Positions 20,929-31,279 of a stretch of DNA of 64,000 nucleotides are shown piece after piece. Position numbers and translations under genes: made by a program. How positions within the stretch are numbered: the stretch's first letter is position 1; each line of letters starts with the position of its first letter. Location of the stretch: positions 248,001 to 312,000 of the forward strand of contig CBDCOR010000030.1 in NCBI GenBank assembly GCA_965219855.1, given 5' to 3'. Below the pieces are notes generated by a model. That model saw only the letters and a program-made list of their open reading frames with translations. It was not told where the DNA came from and ran no database searches. Source of the DNA: CAUZIZ01 sp965219855 (lineage in GTDB: Bacteria > Acidobacteriota > UBA6911 > RPQK01 > JAJDTT01).

Positions 20929-22338
20929 TCAAAACCTGATCGCAAACGACGCCACAAGTTCGTCAAAAGAGTCAATCGTCACATAGGCGAAGTCGATTTG
21001 GAGACCGAGATCCGAACCCCCGACCTGGGGCACCGCAATTCCTCCTCCCAAGGTGAAGCCTGGTCCGGTCTCCCTGCCAACAAAGTTGAACAAGCTGCGA
21101 AACTGGACCGACCTGTTCAGGTTTGAGAGGTCGGAAGCACCGGTCTCGTTGATCTCTCCAACAAATCGCAGACTGTGCTCAGGATTGGTAAAGACTCCTC
21201 CGCGAAGAAAGGCAGCAATGGGCTGCTGCACCAGCATGACTTCTCCACCGAAGTGGATTTCCGTAGCATCTGCAATCGCAAAGTCATCGGAGGTCAGGCT
21301 TTGACTTTGAAACTCATTGATGATGGCCAGATTCTTGGCCAAATCGGAGTAGTACACTCGGAGCAAATCGAAAACCAGCTGGAGCCGATCAACGGGTCGG
21401 AACTTGACTCCACCACCCAGGCGATCCGGCACATTGAAGGGAACCTCCACCGGGAATCCTGCAAACGACTGGAGGGGCTCATTCGTGAATGAATTCGGTA
21501 TGAAGGGTGGGAAACAGCAAAGCTGCGGGGGAAGTGACCCACCAAGAATTGTCGAAACCGGGGTCGTAGCTCCCGGATTGAATCCGAAGTTCTCCTCCAC
21601 CTTGAATTTCGGACTTCTTGTATAAACCGCTCCCAGTGACAGGTTTTCAGATTGTCTCCAGAGACTCCCTACGGTAAAACCCACTCCGATGTCGTTGTCG
21701 TCGATCGTCGATTGGTTTCGGACAATCGGGCTGGCCTCGACATCGAAGCTGATACAACCCGCGCCCAGCAGGCTGGTACAACCCTGCTTCAAGTAGGCGC
21801 CGCTATTGGAATCGAAAAAAACCGGCTCCTCCCTGACGAAACGGAGCGTGGAAGCCCGGGCACTCAGTCGATCCACAGAAACGGTCACTCCAAGGCTCAA
21901 ACCGGTGCTTGAACGGTTGCCGATTCCGGGGACTTTGTAGGCGACCGAGCCGGCGTAGCTGACCCCATCAAAATTCGCGTCTGCCTGAACCGAATCAAAG
22001 GTTCCAGCTCGTTCGAAAAACGCCAGGATGTTGGTTCCACTGGTAAAGCTCAAGTTATCGGTCGTGCCGGGGATGGGACGAGGGTCCAGCTGGAAATTCT
22101 CCTGATAGTTCAGGAACTCGTGCCTGGTGAAAGAGACGGTAAGATTCTGACCTATCGGCCAGGCAAGATTCAGGAAGGAAATCGAATCGGTGGTCTCGCC
22201 GAAGGTACTGGTCTGGCCTGTGTAGAAGGAGTCCACGGCGGCCGGACGTCTCACGCTCAAGTCATTGCGTTTGTATTCGAAGTAAAACTGAGGGCGGGTC
22301 AAGATGATCAGACCAGCCGGATTGCTAACGGCAGCTGC
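20929..22338 (-). pseudogene. FadL/TodX-type outer-membrane transporter, N-terminally truncated
   Basis: A beta-barrel protein of about 465 residues ending in a C-terminal Phe (SFAIRF), the usual outer-membrane assembly signal. The conserved FadL segment SNPAGL appears at the extreme N-terminus of the readable frame. The frame runs on upstream only as GVAAAAV before an in-frame TGA, so the signal peptide and hatch start are missing. The break coincides with the beginning of an unrelated forward-strand fragment (22329-22592), which points to a DNA rearrangement. The family imports long-chain fatty acids or hydrocarbons across the outer membrane. Confidence 0.75.
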
Positions 22339-22592
22339 AGCAACTCCTCAACCAGTGTGACGTACCTGGGGAACTAGTTCTCAATATTCTTCCCTGGGCC
22401 AAAGTTGATTCAATTCTCCGAAAGCTCGACCAGATGGAATTCGGGGCTGATTGCCCCCAAACCCCCTGTGCCGTCCCTCTACCTGCCGGTGAATACCACG
22501 TAAAGGTCAGTAATCTGACGTGTGGTCCGCTGGAGTTTGACGTCACCATTTCCTCTGGGAAGGTCCACGAGGAAACTCGCTCTGGCTGTTGA
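22329..22592 (+). pseudogene. C-terminal PEGA-like domain fragment
   Basis: The open frame from 22329 to TGA 22592 gives ELVLNILPWAKVDSI, TPCAVPLPAGEYHVKVSN and FDVTISSGKVHEE. This is the layout of a PEGA-type domain at the end of TPR proteins or Ser/Thr kinases (LxVNxxPWAxV then PLxLPPGxYxVxL). No start codon or upstream domain is present. It lies head-to-head with the truncated FadL gene. Confidence 0.6.
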
Positions 22593-22621
22593 GGGCAAGC
22601 GTCGGATGCACGAATTGCTGC

Positions 22622-22802
22622 TAGCCCGGATTTCTCATCGCTTGTCGTAGCGAGGCGCCGCAAGGGCCGTCCTGGCAAGGCTTGCGACCGAGGCCGCCGC
22701 AGTCGTACTTGAACAGTACGTCGAGGAGGCCGACCGAGCATAACACAGCCAGGGCGGATGATTGCGGCGTCGCAGTAGACCAGCGATGAGAAATGCGGGC
22801 TA
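22622..22802. mobile_element. MITE-like element A
   Basis: About 181 bp bounded by imperfect inverted repeats: left TAGCCCGGATTTCTCATCGC, right the complement of TAGCCCGCATTTCTCATCGC. No coding potential is evident. It abuts MITE-like element B. Confidence 0.6.
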
Positions 22803-22929
22803 AGTGCTCCCTTCCATAAAGTACGATGATGTTTTCAGATGGGGCTTGTGAGGCGAGATCAAGGCAGGAGGAGGAAGACGATGCTTGGCCATCTTCGACG
22901 ACGACCAACGCAGAGATCGTCCACAACCC
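22801..22929. mobile_element. MITE-like element B, left half only
   Basis: It begins TAAGTGCTCCCTTCCATAAA and matches 39316-39445 almost base for base up to CGTCCACAACCCC. The right half with the second inverted repeat, present at 39590, is missing here. It supplies the C-terminal codons and stop of the TPR gene to its right. Confidence 0.65.
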
Positions 22930-24486
22930 CTTGACGCCGCCGGTCCACCCGAATCATTCGATTTAGGTTATACTCTCTGAACACAGAAGGAACGCGTGAC
23001 GGCGGTTCATTCTCCGGATCCAGCTCAAGGCCATCGGCTACCGCCCCTAGACACCCCGAGTAGTCCTCCAGCTCCAAGGCAGCGCGAGCCGCAGCTATAG
23101 TTTCCGGAACTCTGCACCGATCCCGCAGCTGCTGCAGTTCTTCATTCCCTGGATCCAGCTCGAGGCCATCGGCCACTACGCTCAGGCAGCCCGGGTAATT
23201 CTGGGCTTCAAAAGATTCAGCCGCGAGAGCCACTATTTGAGAAACCCTGACATAGTTCCAGACCTGCCAACCCGTGTACGCCAGAACCAACATCGCCGTG
23301 AGGATAGCGCCGAGTTTGACGAGGGGCGAAATCGGTGGCCCAGGTACGATGGAGGCCTCCGCTCTCTTCTTGATTTGATTGGCCTCTAGGTTGCCCCGGT
23401 CCAAATCCAGGATTTTCTCGGCTGTCCTCAGCGCCTTTCGATAATCTTCCGCCTCCAGCTGCTCTCGTGCCGTGCCCAGAAGCTTGGCAATGCTTTCTTC
23501 GATCTTTTTCGATTCCCGCTGGGCCAGTTCCTGCAATTCCTCCAGACGGCGGCACTCCTGATCCAGGGCGAGGGCCTGCGCTACTGCCTTCCGGGCCAGC
23601 GGGAGAGCCTCCCCGGTAGATTTAAGGCAAGCAGCGTAGTTTCGAGCCTGGTAATCTTCTTCGGCCTCACCAAGCAATACCGAAACCCTTTCCTCTATTC
23701 GAGCCGCTGCCTCCTGCTTGATCCGGAGGGTCTCGTTGTCCTGGGGATCCAGAGAAAGAATCTCCTCGAGAACTTCGAGAACGGCTGGATAGTTCTTTTC
23801 CTGGAATAGCCGGCGTGCTTGTGCCAGCAGTGTTTTGATGTTTCCGAGGACTTTCTCGGCCCGAAGTCGAAGCTGTCTTAGCGCCTCATTCCCGGAATCG
23901 AGTTTCAGCCCTTCCTCTGTTGCCTCCAGGACCCTGGCGTAATCCTGGCGCTCGAGGGCGTCCTGAGCCATGACAATACACTGGGCGGTTCTGGCGCGAA
24001 GTCGAAGCCGTTGGAGTGCTTCGTTTTCAGGATCGAGTTCCAGGCCTTCTGCAACCGCCTCCAATGTCCGCGCATGGTCTTCGTGCTCAAGGGCGTCCTG
24101 AGCTGTGGAAGTACACTGGGCGACCGTTGAGCGAATCCTTAGCTGTTGCAGCGCTCTATTCTCCGGATCAAGCTCCAGGCCCTGCGCTGTTGTCTCCAGA
24201 GCCGCAGCGTAATTCTCGCCCTCAAGAGCGTCCTGAGCCGTGTCTGTATACTGGGCGACCTTGGATTGAATCTGAAGCTGCTTTAGCGCTTCGTTGTCAG
24301 GATCGAGCTTCAGGCCTTCCGCGGCTGCCCTGAGAGTTCCAGGGTGGTCGCCCCGCAGGAAGGCCTCTCGAGCGGCAGCCGCAAACTGGGCAACCCTGGT
24401 CTGGATCTGAAGCTGCTGTAGTGCTTCATTGTTTGGATCGAGCTCCTGGCCTGTCGCGATTGCCTCCAGAGTCCCGGGGTGGTCCT
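22859..24486 (-). pseudogene. TPR-like membrane protein truncated at both ends
   Basis: The readable frame holds at least four tandem 45-residue TPR-like units (pattern AQ..AQDALE..DYA..LEA..EGLELDPENEALQQLR.R), a coiled-coil-like middle (LLGTAREQLEAEDYRKALRTAEKILDLD), one transmembrane segment (LGAILTAMLVLAYTGWQVW) and two more TPR units. The 5' end is replaced at about 24487 by an IS21 fragment. The 3' end (before 22930) is replaced by MITE-like B, which contributes VVDDLCVGRRRR and a stop. The original protein may have been a kinase-associated TPR protein; that cannot be decided from what remains. Confidence 0.65.
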
Positions 24487-24487
24487 C

Positions 24488-25960
24488 GGCGCGCGCAGCA
24501 CCGTGGCAGAGTATGTGCGCCGGGCCCAAGGAGCCGGTCTGAGTTGGCCACTCCCTGAGGGGTGGGATGACCGGGCGATTCAGAACCGGGTGTTTCCTCC
24601 CACGGGTAAATCTCCCCCGGAGCAACGTCCCCTCCCCGACTTCGCCACCGTCCATGAGGAGCGCTGCCGACACAAACATGTGACCTTGATGCTGCTCTGG
24701 GATGAGTACAAGCAGGCGTATCCGGAGGGCTATCAGTACAGTCAGTTCTGCGATCTGTACCATCGCTGGCGGGGCAAGCTGGATCTGGTGCTGCGGCAGG
24801 AACACCGGGCCGGCGAGAAGCTCTTCGTGGACTATGCCGGCGACACGGTCCCGATCGTGGATCGCCATACGGGGGAAACCCAAGAGGCCTCGATCTTCGT
24901 GGCCGGGCTGGGGGCAAGCAACTATACCTATGCGGAAGCCTCCCTAAGGCAGGACTTACCCTCGTGGCTCGCGGCCCACACTCGGGCTCTGGAGTTCCTG
25001 GGGGGTTGCCCCTGCGTCGTGGTTCCAGACAACACCAAAGATGCGGTCCATCGCCCCTGTCGCTATGAACCGGATCTCAATGCGAGCTATTCGGATTGGG
25101 CCTCGCACTACGGCGTCGCGGTGATCCCGGCTCGAGTGCGCCGTCCTCGAGATAAAGCGAAGGCGGAGTCGGGTGTGTTAGTCGTCGAGCGCTGGATCTT
25201 GGCCGCCTTGTGTCACCGGACCTTCTTTTCCCTGGGAGAGCTCAACGAAGCCATTGCCGAGCTGCTGGAGCGTCTCAACACTCGAAACTTTCACAAGCTC
25301 CCCGGCAACCGCCGCCAGCGCTTCCAGGACCTGGATCGTCCGGCTCTGGGGCCCCTGCCGGCCCAACGCTACGTCTTCGCCCAGTGGAAGAAGGCCCGCG
25401 TCAACATCGATTACCACATCGAGTTCGACCGCCACTACTACAGCGTCCCTTATGTCCTGGTGGGTCAGAAGGTCGAGCTGCGCACCACCGTCACCACCGT
25501 GGAGATCTTCCATCAAGGTCGCCGCGTGACCTCTCACCGTCGCTCCTATCAGCCGGGCAAGGCCACGACCTTGGACGAGCACCGGCCCGAATGCCATCGC
25601 CGCTATCTGGAGTGGTCACCCTCGCGTCTGATCCACTGGGCTCAGAAAGTCGGGCCCCATACCGCATCGGTGGTCGAGAAGATCCTCCAATCCCGTCGCT
25701 ATCCCGAGCAAAGCTATCGCTCCTGCTTGGGTATCCTGCGCCTGGGCTCCAGCTTTGGGGAAGACCGTTTGGAGCAGGCTTGCCGTCGGGCCCTGCGACT
25801 TCAGGCCTGCTCCTACAAGAGTATCCAGTCCATGTTGAAGAACGGTCTGGACCGTCAAGCGGAACCGCAACCGTTGCCGGAACGTCCTCCGATCGAGCAC
25901 GCCAACGTGCGAGGGGCCGAGTACTTCGAAGGCGAGAAAGGAGCCTCTCATGTTGGTTAA
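24488..25960 (+). pseudogene. istA: IS21 IstA, N-terminally truncated
   Basis: The frame enters at RSTVAEYVRRAQGAGLSWPLPEGWDD, which in full-length relatives follows roughly 30 residues of helix-turn-helix. The integrase core is intact (KLFVDYAGD, CVVVPDNTKDAV, KAKAESGV), as is the C-terminal FDRHYYSVPYVLVGQ region. It is probably inactive because the HTH start is missing. It overlaps istB by 11 bp. Confidence 0.85.
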
Positions 25961-26705
25961 TCCCACCGTCGAAAAACTTCACGCCATGCGGCTCAGGGCC
26001 ATGGCTGAGGCCTTCACCGAGCAACTCTCCGACCCGGAGATGGCCCAACTGAGCTTTGAAGAACGCTTTGCCCTGTTGGTGGATCGGCAGTGGACCTGGC
26101 GAGAGAATCGGGCCTTGGAGCGTCGTCTGAAGAATGCCCGATTGAAGCTCTCGGCCTGTCTGGAAGATGTCAACTATCGCCGACCTCGGGGGCTGGATCG
26201 CTCGCTGATTGCCAGCCTCGCCACCTGCCGTTGGATCCAGACCCACCACAATCTCCTGATCATCGGTCCCTGTGGAGTCGGGAAAACCTTCTTGGCCTGT
26301 GCCTTTGCTCAGAAGGCCGCTCGCGACGGGTGGACGGCTCTGTACACTCGTGCCGCTCGACTCTTTCGCGATCTGGCTTTGGCTCGAGCCGACGGCTCGC
26401 TCGACAAGCTCCTGCGTAAGATCGCCCGCACCGACGTGCTGATCGTCGATGACTGGGCCATGAATCCCTTGGCCGAGAGCGAGCGACGGGACTTCTACGA
26501 GATCTGCGAGGATCGCTACGACAGTCGATCCACGATCCTGACCTCCCAGCTTCCCGTCGCCCATTGGCATGAGCAGATCGGAGATCCGACCACCGCTGAT
26601 TCCATCCTGGATCGTCTGGTCCATAATGCCTACCGCATTGAGCTCGAAGGGGCTTCCATGCGCCGGCATCGTCATCCTCCCACCAAAGCAAAGGACGAAT
26701 CATGA
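25950..26705 (+). CDS. istB: IS21 helper ATPase IstB
   Basis: 251 aa, intact. Walker A GPCGVGKTF, Walker B VLIVDDWA, and the STILTSQLPVAHWHEQIGDPTTADSILDRL region typical of this IstB branch. Its ATGA stop overlaps the start of a third ORF, so the three genes were translationally coupled. Confidence 0.93.
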   Translation: MLVNPTVEKLHAMRLRAMAEAFTEQLSDPEMAQLSFEERFALLVDRQWTWRENRALERRLKNARLKLSACLEDVNYRRPRGLDRSLIASLATCRWIQTHHNLLIIGPCGVGKTFLACAFAQKAARDGWTALYTRAARLFRDLALARADGSLDKLLRKIARTDVLIVDDWAMNPLAESERRDFYEICEDRYDSRSTILTSQLPVAHWHEQIGDPTTADSILDRLVHNAYRIELEGASMRRHRHPPTKAKDES

Positions 26706-26943
26706 GTCCAACACCGCAGTTGAAAGTCCAAGGTGGCTGGTTCGCCGCCGCCGGTGCTCCGTTGCTACAGGCGATGGAGAGCGTCAGCGACGGCGCCTTC
26801 AAACTCTTTGTCTATCTGTGCCTGAAAGCGGATCGCTGCACCGGCGAACTGACCGTCTCGCCTACCCAGTTGGCTCCGGCCTTGCGCAAATCTCGCCGCT
26901 CCCTGTTCACCTACCTGGGAGAACTCCAGTCCCGAGGTCTAGT

Positions 26944-28812
26944 CCCAAAATAAGCGCAAGTTCGAAAATAGACCCCTTTGTCGGCTCCGAGGAGCCATTT
27001 TGGAGACCTAAATTCTAAATTTCGGCGCGAAGTCACTCAGAACAGGCACGTCTTCAGCTGTCCTCCACGCCGATCGCTCAGGGAAAACGATTCTGCCCTC
27101 TTGGGGGGCGTTTGTAGAGACACCTCGCCCCAGCTCTGGCGACCCTCGGAGCTACTTTATCTCCTTTCAGTTTCAGGTAGCTGGCCGGTGTTTCAACCAC
27201 TTACTGCCTTCCAAGAGAAGACGGCTCCAACCATTGACATCCAGCAGCCGATAGACCAACTGTCGGCCCCTGCGCAAAATCTGGCAGGGCATTTCAATGA
27301 CCTCTCGCAGGAAACGGCGATACTCCATCTTCACCAGCTCTCGGGCTTGCAGTCGCGCCGGCAGCACCAACCCCATCCAGGCCTTCAGATTCCAGGCTTG
27401 AGCCGCAATCACCAGATAGGCCCAGTTGGCTACCAGCGTATCCGAGGGCATCCGCAGGGCCTCGACTCCGTTCTTGAGTTGTTCAATGACGTTCTCCTGG
27501 TTGCAGCGCCGGTTGTTTTCCCGTACGACTCCCGCCGTTCCCAACGTTCTGGCCGAGATATTGGTGACATAAAAGTGGTAGCGCGTCTGCGGCAGCCGCC
27601 GCTTCTGGCCTTTCTCGACCAGGATCGTCTTGCGCAAGATCACCATCCGATAGGTTCGCTTCGCTTTGCTCGGACGGTAGTCGATCTCCGCGATCTCTTC
27701 CCGTTCCAGCGTCAGCGTCTTGAACCCGCGTCTTTTGACAATCTCCGGCTTCACTTTGTCCCGCCGCTGGCGCCGCTTCTTCCCTTTTCCTTTCCCCTGG
27801 CTGGGGCGCCCCAGCTCTTTCCATCTCGCTTCTGGCAACGCCTCCGCCCACTTGACGAAGCTCGGATGGGCGTCGATCCCGAAGTCAAACTCCACGCCCG
27901 CCTCCGTCCAACGGTCAAAATGAGCCGTCAGCGAAAAATCCGTGTCCCCGCGCAGGCGCACCTTCCGAAAACCCGCCTCTCGAACCAGCTCGATACTCCG
28001 ATCCAGCCATTCGGCCGCTCCCTCATGAGAGGGACGGTTGCCCGAGCGGTTGACCGCATAGAGCACCTCTCCCGTATTGGCCAGCGTCACGATCAGCGGC
28101 GCATAGCCCCACTGCCCGTCGTAGCTGATCTCCATCCCTTCCTTGCATTCGCCGCTCGTGGGGGCCATCGTCCCATCCACGTCGATCTCCGCCCGTTGGA
28201 AGAAACGGGCCGGTTGTTGGGCCCAGACCTTGAGGCGGCTGGCATTGACGGCTTCCATCAGATCCACCACGTCGGGCGCGTCAAAGCGGCGCACAAAGTC
28301 TCCGGCCGTGCTGGGGGCGGGGATCTTCTCGGCTCCCACCGCCTCCAGGAAACTCACACTCTGACGTCGCAGTTCAATATCCTGATAGCGGGTCCCGCCC
28401 GTGGCCACGTTGTAGATCAGGCTCAGGACGTGGTCCGATTCGTGGTACGGTTGGTGGCGTTTGAGCAGCGTCACCGCCTGGTCAATGGCTTTCCCCAGCC
28501 CACTCCACTTCACCACCTGCTGCAGCAGCCCCAGACCACCGTAACTGACCGCACCCGTTTTCTCCGAGACCTCGTAGCTGATGACCTCGGGCGAGAGCAC
28601 CGGTTTCGGGTCTTGACCGTTCCAGCTGGGGCTCAATCGCTGAGCAACCTCTGCTTCCCGTTTGCGGATGATTGCGCTATCCTTTTTCTTCACCTGAAAT
28701 GCCTCCTTTCGGCTTGTTCTGAAGTTTCTTTGACAACCCCAGAATACCCGTCAGGTCTGGCATTTCAGGTGTTTACATGTGGTTTAGTCCACTTTCATCT
28801 ACTTCTTTTGGG
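26944..28812 (-). mobile_element. IS1380-type element nested in IS21 element B
   Basis: 1869 bp. The ends are CCCAAAATAAG and the complement of CCCAAAAGAAG, flanked by the 6-bp direct repeat TCTAGT (26938-26943 and 28813-28818). Excision restores the host ORF. It carries one transposase gene on the minus strand. The 6-bp duplication is slightly longer than the 4-5 bp I recall for the family. Confidence 0.8.
27173..28693 (-). CDS. IS1380-family DDE transposase
   Basis: 506 aa, uninterrupted. The N-terminal region LSYEV...SYGGLGLLQQVVKWSGL, LIYNVATGGTRYQDIELRR and the acidic positions in AEIDVDGTMAPTSGECKEG and RLRGDTDFSLTAHFDRW, together with YHFYVTNI and NQENVIEQLKNGVEALRMPS, are characteristic of the IS1380 group. 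The start ATG at 28693 is followed by a Lys-rich N-terminus, and AAGGAGG lies about 14 bases upstream on the minus strand. Confidence 0.85.
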   Translation of the reverse strand: MKKKDSAIIRKREAEVAQRLSPSWNGQDPKPVLSPEVISYEVSEKTGAVSYGGLGLLQQVVKWSGLGKAIDQAVTLLKRHQPYHESDHVLSLIYNVATGGTRYQDIELRRQSVSFLEAVGAEKIPAPSTAGDFVRRFDAPDVVDLMEAVNASRLKVWAQQPARFFQRAEIDVDGTMAPTSGECKEGMEISYDGQWGYAPLIVTLANTGEVLYAVNRSGNRPSHEGAAEWLDRSIELVREAGFRKVRLRGDTDFSLTAHFDRWTEAGVEFDFGIDAHPSFVKWAEALPEARWKELGRPSQGKGKGKKRRQRRDKVKPEIVKRRGFKTLTLEREEIAEIDYRPSKAKRTYRMVILRKTILVEKGQKRRLPQTRYHFYVTNISARTLGTAGVVRENNRRCNQENVIEQLKNGVEALRMPSDTLVANWAYLVIAAQAWNLKAWMGLVLPARLQARELVKMEYRRFLREVIEMPCQILRRGRQLVYRLLDVNGWSRLLLEGSKWLKHRPAT

Positions 28813-29436
28813 TCTAGTTCAGCTCAGCCTCGCTCGCAATCAACACGAGCGCACTCACATCCAGATCAGCGAGGCCTTCTGGCCCTACCAAAGATCCCTC
28901 GTCCAGGAGCCCGAAGCGGCCGAATCCCAATACCTCGATCAGGTGGCCTGTCTGCTGCTCGATGCCCCTGGCGTTCAGTGCTCCTTCTCCCCGGCCGATC
29001 GGCAGCTGGCCGCTCGCCTCTACCGCCAGGGCCTGTCCTTGCGGCAGATCGAGCAGGCCCTGCTTCTCGGCTGCGCCCGCAAGCACGTCGCCTGGCTCAA
29101 CGGCCACACCGGTGGACCGATCACTTCCCTGAGCTACTTCGAACCTCTAATCCAGGAAGTGAGACAACAACCTGTCTCCGATCAATACTGGGATTATCTC
29201 AGGAGTCGCCTGAAGACTCTGAGGCAACAATGGAAACAACACTCTGCTGAAGCAAGCTTTGCCTCAGCAACTCACTCAGGAAAGGAGAGACGAGATGATG
29301 TGTTCTCAACCCAAGAGACTCCTGTGGATTGACTCAAACCGGCCACTTCGGAGATGATTATCAACCTCCGGCGTCGCTTCGCTCCGACCCGGTCGGTTTG
29401 CTCCGGATTCGGTGGCCGGTTTCACCGGAATACGCA

Positions 29437-30461
29437 AGCAGTGAGAGGGCGAAAGCGAAAGAGTCAGTCATCTCCTCTACCGCCGGAAACACATAGAAGG
29501 CCCCTTCCGGTTTCCTGATCGAGACGGATGGGATCGAAGCCAGCGCGTCGAAACAGAAGCTGACTCGCTCATCGAATGCCTGGACCATGGAAGCGACCTC
29601 ATCCTCACCCTGTCTCAAGGCAATCTCGCCGGCTCTCTGCAGCATCGAAGGGGCATGGGAAACGATGAATTCGTTCAGCTGCGTCGCCTTTCCTATCAGA
29701 TCCTCGCGTGCCACCAGCCATCCCAATCGCCAACCCGTCATGCAGTAGGTCTTGGAGAAGGATTGGGTAACGATGACGGGATCTGTCCGGGAACAGATTC
29801 TCAAGATCGAGGGGGCTGGTCCACCACCGTAGTAGAGGCGCTCGTAGACCTCGTCGGCGAGCAACCACAAGCGATGCTTCCTACAAAACTCCAGGAGCTT
29901 CCGTTGGTCCTTAGGACTTGCTACCCACCCTAGGGGATTAGAGGGGGAGGTATAGATCAGCAGACGGGTTCTCGCCGAAACCGCCCGATCCAGGGCCCCA
30001 AAGTCGATCGCAAACCGTTTCTCGCCCGGTAGAAATGGGATCTCCTTCTGGATACCTCCGAAGAGGCTGACAATTGCCGAGGTGTTGGGCCAGTTCGGAG
30101 TCAGCACGATGACCTCATCGCCGGGATCGATAGCACAGCGGATGCCTACGTTCAGTGCCTGGACTCCAGAAGCCGAGACCAGAATCTCAGAATCAGGATC
30201 CAATTGGACTTGATGGAGCTCGGCACATTTCTCGGACAGAGCTTCTCGCAGCCCCGGTAAGCCCGCGTTCTCGGTATAAAAAGTGTATCCTTCTCGCATT
30301 GCCTGAGCAGCCGCGTCTTTGATGTACTGTGGTGTCGGCATGTTCGATTCCCCAAACTGGAGCTTCAGAACACCCTCCATGCCAAAGGCGATATCGGCAA
30401 GTTCCCGAAGTCGAGAGGGTGTAACTCTTTGGAGGCTGGGGGCTAACGCAGTACTTTTCAT
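29437..30461 (-). pseudogene. PLP-dependent class I/II aminotransferase, C-terminus cut off by IS21
   Basis: Fold-type I aminotransferase. SPSNPLGWVA (NPTG region), LLADEVYERLYY and VTQSFSKTYCMTGWRLGW with the Schiff-base Lys are all present. The native sequence stops at SFAFALSLL at the IS21 terminus (29436/29437); readthrough adds IS-derived residues to a stop at 29361. About 45 C-terminal residues are lost, including the Arg that usually binds the substrate carboxylate, so it is probably non-functional. Start is ATG 30461. Confidence 0.8.
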
Positions 30462-30571
30462 GCCGAGTTGTCGATGGTACCACGGCCAGGGGACCAGACC
30501 TTAGGCTCCCCGTTCGGGGAGCTGCTATCAACACCCTGAGATACTCCGCAGGGAAAGATCGAAAAGAAATA

Positions 30572-31279
30572 GTGAATCGTAGCGACGAGCGCTCGGATAT
30601 TTTCCAGGTTTCGGATGCCTGCAAACGACTGGGACTCAGAGCCGGCGCGATTGTTTTCAAGGGCGTTAGAATCGGACCCTCTACACCCGGGTTGAAATAC
30701 CTGATCGACCGTGAGATCCAGGAGATCAAGCACCTATTCACCAGCCCCTCAGCACTTCGAGCGGCCCCAGAGATTGTCAGGCTCCACTCCCTCTTTCGAG
30801 CGGTCGGAGTTAATCCCCGAAGAGTTCAGCCCGCCTGTGAACGGCTCATTCAGATGGCGCTGAAGCGAGGTCACCTGACACAGATCAATAATCTGGTAGA
30901 TACCTATAACTTGCTGAGCGCACGTTCATTATGCTCGTTGGGGGCACATGACCTGGACAAGCTCGGGCTGCCAATCCAGCTCCGGCTGCTGCAAGGCAGC
31001 GAGGAGTTCATCCCCATGGGAAGCGTCCAGAGGGAGACGTGTGCGGCTGGAGAGTTCGCCTACGTCGACTCTGACAGGCGTGTGATCTGCCGCTTGGATG
31101 TTCGTCAGGCTGAGTTCAGTAAGATCACCCCGAAATCCGACAGTGTGCTGCTGATCATCGGAGCGACTACGGCCCTGAGCTTTGCTCGACTGCAGGTCCT
31201 TTTCTCCGAAACTGGGGATCTGATCACAAAATATTGCGGCGGAACGGCCGAGATAGCCCACTTCCCACTAGAGAAATGA
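30572..31279 (+). CDS. B3/B4 tRNA-binding-domain protein
   Basis: 235 aa. The pattern EIVRLHSLFRAVGVNPRRVQPACERLIQMAL, then NNLVDTYNLLSARSLCSLGAHDLDKL and the C-terminal DVRQAEFSKITPKSDSVLLIIGA is that of stand-alone B3/B4 domains related to the editing domain of phenylalanyl-tRNA synthetase beta. It presumably clears mischarged tRNA or binds amino-acid-like ligands. The GTG start at 30572 has a weak upstream site, so the true start may be further 5'. Its TGA overlaps the next ATG. Confidence 0.75.
   Translation: MNRSDERSDIFQVSDACKRLGLRAGAIVFKGVRIGPSTPGLKYLIDREIQEIKHLFTSPSALRAAPEIVRLHSLFRAVGVNPRRVQPACERLIQMALKRGHLTQINNLVDTYNLLSARSLCSLGAHDLDKLGLPIQLRLLQGSEEFIPMGSVQRETCAAGEFAYVDSDRRVICRLDVRQAEFSKITPKSDSVLLIIGATTALSFARLQVLFSETGDLITKYCGGTAEIAHFPLEK

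Larger units (their letters stand above)
26702..29332 (+). pseudogene. Third ORF of IS21 element B (winged-helix accessory protein), split by nested IS
   Basis: The 5' part (26702-26943) encodes an N-terminal winged-helix-like region (FKLFVYLCLKADRCTGELTVS, RRSLFTYLGELQSRGLV). The 3' part (28819-29332) encodes QLSLARNQHERTHIQIS, a second HTH-like segment (LSLRQIEQALLLGCARKHVAWL) and a basic tail. Removing 26944-28812 and one TCTAGT repeat rejoins the frame exactly, giving 252 codons. It is an IS21 passenger of unknown role, perhaps DNA binding in transposition or regulation. Confidence 0.75.
24487..29436 (+). mobile_element. IS21-family element B, left end lost, with nested IS1380-type element
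   Basis: It encodes truncated IstA, intact IstB and a third ORF interrupted by another IS. The right end carries IS21-style multiple terminal repeats with CCGGCCAC, CGGTCGG and the terminus complementary to TGCGTATTCCGGTGAAACCGG (ends 29436). The left inverted repeat and the first codons of istA are missing. There is no target duplication, and the genes on the two sides (TPR protein and aminotransferase) differ, so DNA has been lost. Confidence 0.85.

Noticed and set aside
26978..29332. A 784-residue forward open frame
   Set aside because: Most of it is antisense to the IS1380-type transposase (27173-28693). Only its last 171 codons are real, as the 3' part of the IS21 third ORF.
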